Assembly: GCF_000466485.1 (NCBI RefSeq)
Contig: NZ_KE992947.1
Location: 1-37,893 of the forward strand
DNA length: 37,893 bases
From: [Clostridium] symbiosum ATCC 14940
GTDB lineage: Bacteria > Bacillota > Clostridia > Lachnospirales > Lachnospiraceae
Direction of reading: 5' to 3'
Positions 24,589-33,219 of this stretch are shown in pieces; the first letter of the stretch is position 1, and every line of letters starts with the position of its first letter. Made by a program: the position numbers and the translations under genes. The notes below the pieces were generated by a model that was given only the letters and a program-made list of their open reading frames with translations, was not told the DNA's origin and made no database searches.

Positions 24589-25515
24589 ATGACACTATGG
24601 ACAGTCTTTACAGACGTCTGCCTTATGGGAATGGTATTTTTGGCAGGCCAGATACTCAGGGCGAAGGTAAAATTTTTTCAAAAGTTCCTGATACCGCCTG
24701 CGCTGATTGCCGGGTTCCTGGCTCTGATTTTCGGGCCCAACGGATTTGGGATTATCCCATTCTCCAGCAGCCTGGGTACTTATGCCAGCGTTTTAATCGT
24801 TGTAATATTTGCAGCCATGGCTATCGGAGATAAGCCGGCCAAGGGCGCCTTATCCGGTCCCGCCATCGGAGGTATGTTCTTCAATATTACCGGAATCGCT
24901 GTTCTCCAGTATGCGGTAGGTATGTTTTTAACAGTCTATGTACTGAATCATTTTTACAGTCTGAATCCAGGCTTTGGTCTTATGATGGCAACCGGATATT
25001 ATGGCGGCCATGGAACGGCTGCGGCAGTCGGCCAAGCGTACGAGGCGCTGGGCTGGTCGGAAGCGACTGACTTGGCATATACGACGGCAACCGTTGGTAT
25101 TGTCGGCGGCATTATACTTGGAATTATCATAATCAACTGGGGAGCAAGAAAAAATTATACCAATTATGTCCGTTCTCCCAAAGCTCTGCCCGTTTCCATG
25201 AAAACTGGCCTGATTCCGAAAGCCGAGCAAAGCACAAGCACGACTGGAACTATCTCAACTATTTGTGCCGATCCAATGGCATTCCATCTGGCGCTTGTTC
25301 TGGTTCCATCCATACTGGGATATGCATTGTCAAAATACCTTGCACCAATTATCGGCGTCGAAATACCAGCATTCTGTACTGCACTGTTATTTGGTTTTAT
25401 CATGAATTTCTGCCTGCATCCTATATGTCCGGAACAAAAAAAAGCATCATTACGAGAAGCGCCGGATACGACCATCTGGAAACATTATGTGACATTGCCA
25501 ATATTACTTCTTTGA
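24589..25515 (+). pseudogene. truncated ESS/GltS-superfamily carrier
   Basis: The first roughly 280 residues closely resemble the intact carrier at 19286-20686: shared blocks include ILRAKVKFFQKFLIPPA, GTYASVLIV, MMATGYYGGHGTAAAVG and NWGARKNYTNYV. After EIPAFCTALLFGFIMNF (about 25420) similarity stops. The frame then runs through dehydrogenase DNA in the wrong phase and ends at 25515. The second half of the carrier, including the inverted repeat, is missing. GGGAGGT lies upstream of ATG 24589. The product would lack half the transport core, so it is called a pseudogene. Confidence 0.85.
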
Positions 25516-26285
25516 GAAATTACTGTGTAAATTCGGTTGCACAGACCGCCATTAAATTCATGTATGCTGCGGCAGGGCTGCTCAACCAGTATACAGTCAA
25601 TGCCGCAACCTTCGAACGTAATATGACAGCTTCTTTCATGGAACTGACCCCTGACAGAGTCGCCACTGTCTTTGGGGTCGGCAAAATCGGAAAGCGTGCC
25701 TATGACCTAGTAAAGGCAAACGGCCTTACCGCCCAGGCAGTTGATATCCGTGAAAATGAACTGAGGGACCTTTACGGTGACAGCGTAAAATTCGTCTCAA
25801 AGGAGGAAGCGATTAAGAACAGTGACATTATCATAAATGCAATGAATCTTACCCGTATTCCAGACAGTATCTTCTATAATGAAAACTACTTTTCCGAAGA
25901 GGTCCTGCGCCAGGGAAAGAAAGGGCTTATTTTTATCAATATTACGCGAGGTGAAATAGCTCCGGAAGCCGGTCTTCTACACCTTTACCAGGAGGGAATT
26001 ATCGGTGGTATCGGATTAGATGTATTTACTGCGGAAAATGATTTTTCCCAGTCGCTTAGAAACCAGAAAACAACCAGCGATGAAAATCTGCTGGCTGCCA
26101 GAAGGCTGCTTGAAATGGCAGAGGACAGAACGGCCAACATATATGTTCAGCCGCATCAGGCATTCAATTCCGACCTGGCCGCTGCCGCCAAGGCATCCGA
26201 CACGGTAAAACATATGATTGAGTGGTTCAAATGCGGTAAAACCGGATTTGATGAACAGCTTCCCTATTACGGAAAGGCTGGCTGA
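25430..26285 (+). pseudogene. N-terminally deleted D-2-hydroxyacid dehydrogenase
   Basis: From about SIITRSAGYDHLETL the frame is a D-isomer-specific 2-hydroxyacid dehydrogenase. It has VATVFGVGKIGKRAYDLVKA (Rossmann loop), NITRGEI (catalytic Arg), DVFTAEND (catalytic Glu) and YVQPHQAFN (catalytic His). The first 70-80 residues of the substrate domain are absent. The frame's upstream part (to 25263) is carrier DNA read out of phase. No start codon with an SD lies at the junction. The NAD half and catalytic residues look undamaged, suggesting the deletion is recent. Confidence 0.85.
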
Positions 26286-26300
26286 GCAGGTCCCCCTGTC

Positions 26301-26347
26301 AACAATGACCTGCACGCTCCGCGCACAGGTCATCGCCGTCAATCAGC
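26301..26347 (-). repeat. REP-like palindrome, copy 3
   Basis: Plus-strand AACAATGACCTGCACGCTCC then GCGCACAGGTCATCG and CCGTCAATCAG. It is reverse-oriented relative to copy 1 and lies just beyond the hairpin 26355-26380 when read on the minus strand (after TATTTTGG). Confidence 0.75.
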
Positions 26348-26354
26348 CAAAATA

Positions 26355-26380
26355 CGGGTCCCAGCTATTACCGGGACCCG
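26355..26380 (-). terminator. hairpin spanning the adh stop codon
   Basis: CGGGTCCC (26355-26362) pairs perfectly with GGGACCCG (26373-26380), loop 10 nt. The loop contains the TAA stop of the alcohol dehydrogenase gene. On the minus strand TATTTTGG follows. A terminator overlapping the stop codon is unusual. Confidence 0.65.
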
Positions 26381-27447
26381 TCTGTAATCACCCATTTCAC
26401 GCAATTATCTTCCTTCGCCCCAAATACACGGTAGCCCTCCATAATCTGAGAAAGCGGAGAACGGTGCGTGATCAGGAAATCCGTCCTGAGCTCTCCTTTT
26501 TCTATCAGTGACAGAAGTCTGGGACAGCTTGCCGCATCGACTCCCCCTGTCTTGAATATCAGATTTTTGCCATACATGGACGGCAGCGGCAGTATCTGAG
26601 CCTCCTCATACATAGCGACTATCGAAACGACTGCATTCGGCCTTGCAAGCTTCCAGGCCAGTTCAAATGTATCCTTTCCTCCTGCTGCCTCGATTACTGC
26701 GTCTGCGCCCCTTCCCTCCGTCAATTCCCGGACCGTATTCTCCGCATCCTGCACGCCGTTCTGGACCGTAACATCTGCCAGCCTGTTCTTCTCTGCCAGC
26801 CTGAGACGGAATTCATCGCGGTCAATTATAACAACCGTTCCAGCTCCCAGATATTTGGCCGACTCGGCCGCGCACAGCCCGACCGGACCCGCGCCTATGA
26901 CAGCGACACAGTCACCCTGATTTATATTGGCAATCTCAGCGCCCCAAAAGCCGCTGGAAAGAATATCCCCGGTAAATAGCGCCTGTTCATAGGTTACGGA
27001 GGCCGGAATCGGAGTAAGCCCCATATCCGCATAGGGGACACGGACGTATTCGGCCTGGCAGCCGTCTATCCTGCATCCCAGTTCCCATCCGCCGTGTTCA
27101 CAGTTGTTGACAAACCCTCTTTTACAATAAAAGCAGGTTCCGCAGAATGTCTCGCAGTTGGCCGCCACACGCATGCCTGCACTCAGTTTAACCACCTCAG
27201 AACCTGTCTCAACCACCTCTCCCACAAATTCGTGGCCCAGTATAATTCCGGGTACGGCTCTCGGCACCGCCCCATTCCTGATATGGAGATCACTGGTGCA
27301 GATCGTGGAACGAACTACCCTGACAATGGCATCCTTCGGATCCCGGATAACAGGTACCGGCCGCTCTTCCAGGCGTACATCGCCAATACCGTGGTATACT
27401 GCGGCCTTCATGGAGACCGGCCTGTTATTGATAAATTCTTCTTTCAT
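26368..27447 (-). CDS. zinc-dependent alcohol dehydrogenase (MDR family)
   Basis: The 359-residue medium-chain dehydrogenase has a GroES-like domain with the catalytic zinc site (ICTSDLH and GHEFVGEV). The structural zinc lobe is NCETFCGTCFYCKRGFVNNC (about 98-117), and a Rossmann loop GAGPVGLCAAE lies near 183-193. It oxidises or reduces an alcohol, polyol or hydroxy compound with NAD(P); the substrate is not determinable. GGGGGGAAAG precedes ATG 27447; an internal ATG (MKAAVYHG) is an alternative. Only about 55 bp separates it from the prs terminator, nearly all REP palindrome, so its promoter is unclear. Confidence 0.88.
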   Translation of the reverse strand: MKEEFINNRPVSMKAAVYHGIGDVRLEERPVPVIRDPKDAIVRVVRSTICTSDLHIRNGAVPRAVPGIILGHEFVGEVVETGSEVVKLSAGMRVAANCETFCGTCFYCKRGFVNNCEHGGWELGCRIDGCQAEYVRVPYADMGLTPIPASVTYEQALFTGDILSSGFWGAEIANINQGDCVAVIGAGPVGLCAAESAKYLGAGTVVIIDRDEFRLRLAEKNRLADVTVQNGVQDAENTVRELTEGRGADAVIEAAGGKDTFELAWKLARPNAVVSIVAMYEEAQILPLPSMYGKNLIFKTGGVDAASCPRLLSLIEKGELRTDFLITHRSPLSQIMEGYRVFGAKEDNCVKWVITDGSR

Positions 27448-27460
27448 CTTTCCCCCCGTT

Positions 27461-27505
27461 CAACGATAACCTGTACGCTCCGCGCACGGGTCACCGTCAT
27501 CAATA
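27461..27505 (-). repeat. REP-like palindrome, copy 4
   Basis: Minus-strand TTATTGATGACGGTGACCCG then TGCGCGGAGCGTACAGG and TTATCGTTG. It begins in the U-tract of the prs terminator and ends about 13 nt before the adh start codon. Confidence 0.75.
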
Positions 27506-27551
27506 AAATCAGGGCAGGAAAGTCCTCATAAAAAGGAAGCTTTCCGCCCTG
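27502..27551 (-). terminator. intrinsic terminator of prs
   Basis: CAGGGCAGGAAAG (27510-27522) pairs with CTTTCCGCCCTG (27540-27551), one bulged base. On the minus strand ATTTTATT follows. It lies 9 nt past the prs stop. Confidence 0.85.
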
Positions 27552-27559
27552 TTTCTATC

Positions 27560-28741
27560 TTATTCCCTGATACCGGCCCTGTACTTCTCCAGCAGCCTGT
27601 TAATGCGTCCCGTAGGGTTTAAAAGCTCGCTGAGAGATGCATCATGGTTCAGATTGTCAATAATCAACGCTATATATTTACTCATATCTACATCGATATA
27701 ATACGGCCTTGAAAGCAGCTCCGGCGTCTGATAGATCAGGTTCGTAGTCAGAATCCGGTCAATCAGGCCATTGCCGTAATATTCGTCAAACTTCTGAAGC
27801 CCATTGGTAAAGAGGCCGAACGTAGAGCAGATAAATACCTTTCTCGCCTTTCTGTTCTTCAGTTCCTTAGCCACATCAAGCATACTCTCACCGGAAGAAA
27901 TCATATCATCGACGATAATGACATCCTTGCCCTCCACGCTGGCGCCCAGGAACTCATGGGCCACAATTGGATTGCGTCCGCCTACGATCTTCGTATAGTC
28001 GCGGCGTTTGTAGAACATGCCCATATCCAGTCCCAGCACATTGGCAAAAAAGACGGCGCGGGACATACCGCCCTCATCCGGGCTGATAACCATCATATGA
28101 TCGCTGTCAATCTCAAGCTCTTTCTCATGCTTTAAGAGATGTTTGATAAACTGATAAATCGGCTGTACGGTTTCAAATCCTTTTAACGGGATTGCGTTCT
28201 GAACACGCGGATCATGAGCATCAAAGGTGATGATATTCTCTACTCCCATGCTTACCAGCTCTTCCAGAGCCAGGGCACAGTCTAAAGACTCCCGTCCCGA
28301 TCTCTTATGCTGGCGGCTCTCATAGAGGAACGGCATAATAACATTGACTCTCCTGGCCTTGCCTCCGACGGCGGCGATAATTCTCTTTAAATCCTGGAAA
28401 TGGTCATCGGGTGACATATGGTTTACCATTCCGCACAGGGAATAGGTGAGACTGTAGTTACAGATATCTACCAGCAGATACACATCATCACCGCGAACGG
28501 AAGCGGAAATCCATCCTTTTCCTTCTCCTGAACCAAATCTCGGCGTACCGGCTCCGATTATATAGGTATCCCTCTGATAACCGGAAAATGCGATCGTAGC
28601 TTTATGCTCGCTCTCCCGCTCCCTTCTCCATGATACCAGGTAATCATCCACCTTTTTTCCAAGCTCCGCACATCCTTTGAGCGGAATCAGCCCAAGGGGG
28701 CCAACCGGGATCGTCTCAATGATTTTTTCTTCGTACAGCAT
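27560..28741 (-). CDS. prs: ribose-phosphate pyrophosphokinase (PRPP synthetase)
   Basis: It makes 5-phosphoribosyl 1-pyrophosphate from ribose 5-phosphate and ATP, feeding purine, pyrimidine, histidine and NAD synthesis. The 393-residue protein has the PRPP-binding loop VIIVDDMISSGES (about 272-284), a pyrophosphate-type loop SPDEGGMSRA and a catalytic-loop region YKRRDYTK. It is longer than classical Prs (about 315 aa), with an extended N-terminus and C-terminus; this long form is familiar in Lachnospiraceae. GGAGGAAAGAG precedes the ATG. It has its own promoter (28835-28863) and terminator. Confidence 0.9.
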   Translation of the reverse strand: MLYEEKIIETIPVGPLGLIPLKGCAELGKKVDDYLVSWRRERESEHKATIAFSGYQRDTYIIGAGTPRFGSGEGKGWISASVRGDDVYLLVDICNYSLTYSLCGMVNHMSPDDHFQDLKRIIAAVGGKARRVNVIMPFLYESRQHKRSGRESLDCALALEELVSMGVENIITFDAHDPRVQNAIPLKGFETVQPIYQFIKHLLKHEKELEIDSDHMMVISPDEGGMSRAVFFANVLGLDMGMFYKRRDYTKIVGGRNPIVAHEFLGASVEGKDVIIVDDMISSGESMLDVAKELKNRKARKVFICSTFGLFTNGLQKFDEYYGNGLIDRILTTNLIYQTPELLSRPYYIDVDMSKYIALIIDNLNHDASLSELLNPTGRINRLLEKYRAGIRE

Positions 28742-28834
28742 CTCTTTCCTCCAGTAAATCAGTCTTTTCTATTCTTGAATTTTATCAGCCCGTCAAATAT
28801 CAGCGGCGGCCTCACAAACATAATCATCGTCTCA

Positions 28835-28863
28835 TTTATATCATTATGCACCTTATAAGTCAA
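28835..28863 (-). promoter_or_regulatory. promoter of prs
   Basis: On the minus strand TTGACT (28858-28863) and TATAAA (28835-28840) are spaced 17 bp, giving a leader of about 90 nt before the prs ATG. Nothing structured is evident in the leader. Confidence 0.7.
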
Positions 28864-28969
28864 GTAAATCAAGGGGACAGACGATTATTTGGCGTAACGG
28901 TTCAGCCATGATGTATTCCGCGGGGTGTTTTCGCTGTTTTTTCGAAAATCCCGAGTTTGTGCGGCGCGC

Positions 28970-29064
28970 GTGATGAAAAGTAAATTTTTCACCACAATCA
29001 ACGGCGTTTTTTACCGTTTCTGTACATCATTTGTTACGGTTTAGCCGAAGGCTGAACTGTAACA
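28970..29064 (-). repeat. three-hairpin repeat, copy B
   Basis: Read on the minus strand: a TGTTACAGTTCAGCC palindrome (pairs with GGCTAAACCGTAACA), an AACGGT..GCCGTT hairpin, then a GTGGTGAAAA..TTTTCATCAC hairpin. It matches 33125-33219 over about 95 nt with roughly 85-90% identity by eye. It occupies the gap between the prs promoter and dnaC. The rest of that gap (28864-28969) shows nothing recognisable. Confidence 0.7.
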
Positions 29065-29097
29065 ATTTGGCAGCAGTAGTGGCAGCGGAAAGTCCAC

Positions 29098-29118
29098 TCC
29101 TCCAAACCTCAGCTAAAT
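29098..29118 (-). repeat. short fragment of the nested-stem repeat end
   Basis: On the minus strand ATTTAGCTGAGGTTTGGAGG, matching the end of the elements at 1-48 and 15265-15597. It lies 5 nt past the stop codon of the DnaC-like gene. Confidence 0.5.
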
Positions 29119-29123
29119 TCCTT

Positions 29124-30134
29124 TTATTTTCCTTCCCTGGCCTCTTTGAGCTTCTTCCTAATCCGGATATCTTCGCCATAAAGAGGTATCACTTTATACT
29201 GACTGACAATTCTGGACATAATACGGTCCGTAAACTCATCCCGCATTTCATTGACAGGCAGATTGGTGGATATAATCGTCCCTTTCTTACGGCTCATTCT
29301 TTCATTGATCACATAGAATAGCTGGGATGTGGTGAATGTGTTGACCAGTTCTGTGCCCAGATCGTCGATAATCAGCAGATCACATTCCAGCAGATAGCGG
29401 GAGCGATCCCGGTCTTCATCCGTGGAGTCATTGGAAAAACGCTCCTTGGAAAATATCTCAAACATCTCTACCGCCTGAAGATATACGACGGAAAAACTTC
29501 GTTCGATCAGTTCCCTGGCAATGCAGTTGCTTAAAAATGTCTTACCCAGGCCCGTCTTGCCGGTAAAAAGTATGTTGTCCTTTTTCTGACCGAATGCGTC
29601 CACATACTGCCTGCATGTATCCACCACCTGGCGCATGTATTCCCTGGCCGTCTTGCCGCTTCGCCCGTCTATCTTCGTATCATCAAAATATTCATAGGAA
29701 AAAATATCGAAATTCTCACGCTTCAGTATTTCCCGGATATTGGACTGGGCATACAGAAGGTTAATTTCACGCTGGCGGAAGCAATGGCATTTCCTGCCGT
29801 TACTGTATCCTGTATCACGGCAGTCCGGACATTCATAATGCATCTCAAGATAGTCGTCAGGATAGCCGTAAGCCGCCAGCAGTACCTGCCGTTCTTCCCT
29901 AAGCCCGGCAATGGTCTTCCTGAGCTTTTCAACCGCCTCCCTGTCGCCATTTAATAACTGCTTCGCGCTTCTTACGGCGGCGGAACTTATCTCGTCATTC
30001 ATCTCCCGGATAGCCGGAATCCTTTCATATACCTCTTTGGTACGGCGATCCAGTTCATGTTTGTTATTTAACTGTTTTTGGTTATAAATCCGCATGATTG
30101 AATCATACTGGGAATTGCTGAGTGCCATTTCCAC
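29124..30134 (-). CDS. DnaC/DnaI-type helicase-loader ATPase
   Basis: A 336-residue AAA+ protein of the DnaC/DnaI/IstB group. It has an N-terminal helical region (about 1-95), a Cys-rich zinc-like patch CPDCRDTGYSNGRKCHC (about 106-122), Walker A GKTGLGKTF and Walker B LLIIDDLG (about 242-249). It would load the replicative helicase at origins or restart sites. AGGAGGTGG precedes the ATG. It follows the DnaD-like gene by 64 nt on the same strand, the usual clostridial initiation pair. IstB transposition helpers share the fold, but no transposase is adjacent. Confidence 0.9.
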   Translation of the reverse strand: MEMALSNSQYDSIMRIYNQKQLNNKHELDRRTKEVYERIPAIREMNDEISSAAVRSAKQLLNGDREAVEKLRKTIAGLREERQVLLAAYGYPDDYLEMHYECPDCRDTGYSNGRKCHCFRQREINLLYAQSNIREILKRENFDIFSYEYFDDTKIDGRSGKTAREYMRQVVDTCRQYVDAFGQKKDNILFTGKTGLGKTFLSNCIARELIERSFSVVYLQAVEMFEIFSKERFSNDSTDEDRDRSRYLLECDLLIIDDLGTELVNTFTTSQLFYVINERMSRKKGTIISTNLPVNEMRDEFTDRIMSRIVSQYKVIPLYGEDIRIRKKLKEAREGK

Positions 30135-30198
30135 CTCCTGCTTGCTGTACAGCCGGCATCCTGTGCTGTCCGCAGCACGGCTGAACCGTTACGCTCCG

Positions 30199-31260
30199 TT
30201 ACTCACCCTTCTGTCCGGCATTGATCATATCCCAGACCATCTCGTCATAATCATATCCATGTTCCTCAAGATTATGGAAACGGTTCCCCGACCGGGCCGG
30301 ACCGCTCCGGGCCGCTGCCTGGCCTTCCCCCGTTCCCCGGCCGCTCTTTTTCGATTTTGCCTGTTCCTGTTCCTTTCGTATCTTATCAAGAGCGGTAATA
30401 TCGCTCATCGTCCTTACCCCTGCATCCTTCCAATCGGATAGAATCCTGTCCGCATACTGGAAGCTGGGATTATGTATCGTCTTAATGGTTCTGTTACAGG
30501 CCTCCACCACGATCTCTTTTGTGAAACCGTAGGTCCTGAACCACTTCTCCATCAATTCAAATTCGGAATCGGCCGGATTTCGTCCCGTCAGCCCCATGGC
30601 CTTCATAACAGCAAAGGATTCCTTGGAAAAGCTTCTGGAATACGCGCGCGCCTCCTCCACAGTCATGATATTCTTCTCATGCCAGCTGAGAGCTACTTTT
30701 TCTACATAGCGCAGGCTTGTATGCCCGTTCTGCGCACAGTATTCCACCAGGAATTCTATGAGTTCCGACGGCATATTCAAATTCTTGTATAGATTAACGA
30801 ATACCTGACAGTCCACAGGCGTAAACGTTTTATTCAAATATTTCTGAGAAATATAAACCAGCTGGGTGAATGTCTCATCATCCGACAGCGATTCCAAATC
30901 GCATACGCAGGAAGCGCTTGTCTCCCGTGCCGCACGGCTTTCGGGGAGCTGCTGCACGGAGTTCTTGTCCTCTGCCTTTACAGCCTCCCTTACCCCCTCA
31001 GGCTCTTTCTTACGGGCGGCAGGCTCCTTTTCAAAGACCCCGGCTTTCTGCCAATAGGCAAAGGCCCGCCGTACATCAGCTTCCGTATGGTTCAGCGCGT
31101 CCGCCACCGCTTCCACCGTAATCTCCCCGCCCTCATGGCGGAGCAGGTACAGATAGACCTTAACGTATTCTCCGTTGGCATCTGCCATATACTGATCAAT
31201 AAATTCATTGGCCACAACCGTTATCCCCGCAGAAAACCGGTTTTTAAAACTGAGCTCCAT
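30199..31260 (-). CDS. DnaD/DnaB-type replication initiation protein
   Basis: A 353-residue protein with an N-terminal winged-helix-like region (about 1-85), a charged linker and two DnaD/DnaB_2 modules. The first is about 120-205 (EFLVEYCAQNGHTSLRYVEKVA); the second is about 215-290 and ends ADRILSDWKDAGV. The C-terminus is basic (KKSGRGTGEG). DnaD-type proteins remodel DNA and recruit helicase and loader at the origin. I use ATG 31260; a GTG at 31278 adds six residues and has comparable upstream GAGG. It lies downstream of the DnaA-box cluster and upstream of the DnaC-like gene. Confidence 0.85.
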   Translation of the reverse strand: MELSFKNRFSAGITVVANEFIDQYMADANGEYVKVYLYLLRHEGGEITVEAVADALNHTEADVRRAFAYWQKAGVFEKEPAARKKEPEGVREAVKAEDKNSVQQLPESRAARETSASCVCDLESLSDDETFTQLVYISQKYLNKTFTPVDCQVFVNLYKNLNMPSELIEFLVEYCAQNGHTSLRYVEKVALSWHEKNIMTVEEARAYSRSFSKESFAVMKAMGLTGRNPADSEFELMEKWFRTYGFTKEIVVEACNRTIKTIHNPSFQYADRILSDWKDAGVRTMSDITALDKIRKEQEQAKSKKSGRGTGEGQAAARSGPARSGNRFHNLEEHGYDYDEMVWDMINAGQKGE

Positions 31261-31377
31261 CCCCTCACCATTCCTCACTTAAATTGTCACCGTTCCGGAC
31301 GAACCGCAACCTTAAAATCCACAAATTTACTATGCCTACATCATAACACAGGTCTTTCCAAAAGAAAATAGGCGGGG

Positions 31378-31576
31378 TTATCCACAGATATTGGTGTGGA
31401 TAATGTGGATAATGTGGACACTATCGTTTGTTATCCACTCGATATATGAACTATTTTGTCGAAACCCTTGATTTATCAATGTTATTTGAATTTCATCCTC
31501 TATACACCCAGGGCAAAAAAAATCCACATAGCTTCTTTACATAAAATGTTGACAACTATGTGGATAATGTGGATAA
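31378..31576. promoter_or_regulatory. DnaA-box cluster upstream of dnaD/dnaC-like genes
   Basis: Five perfect TTATCCACA boxes: 31378-31386 (+), 31395-31403 (-), 31404-31412 (-), 31559-31567 (-) and 31568-31576 (-). TTATCCACT lies at 31431-31439 (+), and 7/9 matches at 31413-31421 (-) and 31520-31528 (+). The two groups flank an AT-rich stretch (31441-31500). The last box abuts the murC stop codon. It may be a DnaA-controlled promoter for the loader operon, a DnaA titration site, or part of an origin. Confidence 0.85.
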
Positions 31577-32956
31577 CTAGAGCCCCAACAGCTCTTCCCC
31601 AACCTTTACAATGTCTCCGGCCCCCATAGTTATCAACAAATCACCTTGTGTACAATTTTCCAAAATAAATTTTTCCATATCGTCAAATGTGGGCAGATAC
31701 CAGGCATCGACTCCCTTTTCCTTTAAAAGCGCAACAATATCGGCAGAACTGACTCCCAGCGTGTCAGTCTCCCTTGCAGGATAGATGTCAGTCAGCATAA
31801 CGCAGTCTGCGAGGGAAAGAGCCTGTGCAAACTCCTTCATAAATGCTTTCGTCCTGGTGTAAGTATGCGGCTGGAAGGCACAGCAAATACGTTTATGCGG
31901 ATAATTCTCAGCCGCTTTCAGTGTTGCCTCTATCTCCTGGGGATGATGGGCGTAGTCGTCGATAATCGTGATCCCTTTCAGCTCCCCCTTCTTTTCAAAT
32001 CTTCTGTTAGTTCCTGTGAATTTCAAAAGTCCTCTGCCGGCAGCCTCCAGCCCGGCCCCGGACTCCATTGCCACTGCAATTGCTCCAAGGGCATTGTATA
32101 CATTATGCTCCCCCTGGACTCCAAGACTAATCCGCTCCTTTTTCTCTCCTTTTATATAAAGATCAAAAGAAGGCCTTGCATATTCATCATACACAACCGC
32201 GTCAAAGCTGTAATCATTTTCCTTCGAATTTCCGAATGTAACAACCTTTCCGGCCGCACCGGCCGTCAGCTCCCGCCAGTTCTCTATGGTCCCGTTCATG
32301 ATAATGGTTCCGTTCTCCGGTACTTTCTCAATAAACTGCCGGAACGAACGGCGGATATCATCGATATCTTTGAAGAAATCAAGATGGTCTTCTTCTATAT
32401 TAAGTATAACTGCCATGGTCGGATAAAATGAGAGAAAGCTGTTCGTATATTCGCAGGCCTCCGTCACAAAAAATTCCGGACCGCCGACGCGGATATTGCC
32501 TCCGATAGAGTTTAAGATACCTCCAACCGATATGGTGGGATTGTTGTCTGCTTCCAGAAAGATCTCGGTTACCATGGACGTTGTTGTCGTCTTGCCGTGC
32601 GTCCCGGCGACAGCGATAGCTTCCCTGTAGTTCTTCATCATCTGGCCGAGAAGCTCCGCACGGCTCATCATAGGGATTCCCCGTCTTTTTACCTCCATGA
32701 ACTCAGGATTATCCTCATGAATGGCTGCCGTATAGACAACCGCATCGATACCGTCTTTTATATTCTCAGCTTTCTGGCCGTAATAGACAACCGCGCCCTT
32801 CGCCTCCAGATGTCTGGTAAGCTCTGATTCATGGGCATCTGAACCGGATATTTTAAACCCTTCGTCCATTAAAATTTCTGCCAGCCCGCTCATACTGATT
32901 CCACCGATGCCGACGAAATGAACTGACTGTGGTTTTGTAAAATCAATCTGATACAT
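31577..32956 (-). CDS. murC: UDP-N-acetylmuramate--L-alanine ligase
   Basis: It adds L-alanine to UDP-MurNAc, the first step of peptidoglycan stem peptide assembly. The 459-residue protein has the N-terminal UDP-binding HFVGIGGISMSGLAEIL, the ATP loop AGTHGKTTTTSM (about 117-128), TEACEYTNSFL and the C-terminal DDYAHHPQEIEATL. I set the start at ATG 32956, which has AAAGGTGG 8 nt upstream; the GTG 12 nt earlier lies inside that SD. It is not in a dcw cluster here. A candidate promoter lies at 33068-33096, and the DnaA-box cluster begins at its stop codon. Confidence 0.97.
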   Translation of the reverse strand: MYQIDFTKPQSVHFVGIGGISMSGLAEILMDEGFKISGSDAHESELTRHLEAKGAVVYYGQKAENIKDGIDAVVYTAAIHEDNPEFMEVKRRGIPMMSRAELLGQMMKNYREAIAVAGTHGKTTTTSMVTEIFLEADNNPTISVGGILNSIGGNIRVGGPEFFVTEACEYTNSFLSFYPTMAVILNIEEDHLDFFKDIDDIRRSFRQFIEKVPENGTIIMNGTIENWRELTAGAAGKVVTFGNSKENDYSFDAVVYDEYARPSFDLYIKGEKKERISLGVQGEHNVYNALGAIAVAMESGAGLEAAGRGLLKFTGTNRRFEKKGELKGITIIDDYAHHPQEIEATLKAAENYPHKRICCAFQPHTYTRTKAFMKEFAQALSLADCVMLTDIYPARETDTLGVSSADIVALLKEKGVDAWYLPTFDDMEKFILENCTQGDLLITMGAGDIVKVGEELLGL

Positions 32957-33067
32957 GTTATTTTCCACCTTTATTCTCTATATTCTGCAGCCCCTATATA
33001 TAATGTATATGCCGTATTGATGTCCATTGCCGCCGGGCGCATTTACCCGTTTTCCGGCATTACTTTT

Positions 33068-33096
33068 ATTTAACTTCTTTTGATGGGAATTGTCAA
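33068..33096 (-). promoter_or_regulatory. candidate promoter of murC
   Basis: On the minus strand a perfect TTGACA (33091-33096) and TTAAAT (33068-33073) are spaced 17 bp. The -35 is consensus and the -10 matches 4/6. The leader is about 105 nt. Confidence 0.6.
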
Positions 33097-33124
33097 GATT
33101 TTGTTAGTGCCGTCAGAATATGAT

Positions 33125-33219
33125 GGTTACAGTTCAGCCTTCTGCTAAACCGTAACAAATGATGCACAGAAACGGCAAAAAACGTCGTTGGATGTGGTGA
33201 ATAGTTTACTGTTCATCAC
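33125..33219 (+). repeat. three-hairpin repeat, copy A
   Basis: Same unit as 28970-29064, on the plus strand: GGTTACAGTTCAGCC/GGTTTAGCAG-type palindrome, AACGGC..GTCGTT hairpin and GTGGTGAATA..TGTTCATCAC hairpin. In the second hairpin, differences between copies keep pairing (C-G/G-U against U-G/G-C). It runs directly into REP copy 5. Confidence 0.7.

Noticed and set aside
31378-31576. Calling this region the chromosomal oriC
   Set aside because: dnaA and dnaN are not in the window and the boxes also fit a regulated promoter or titration site; kept as a finding only.
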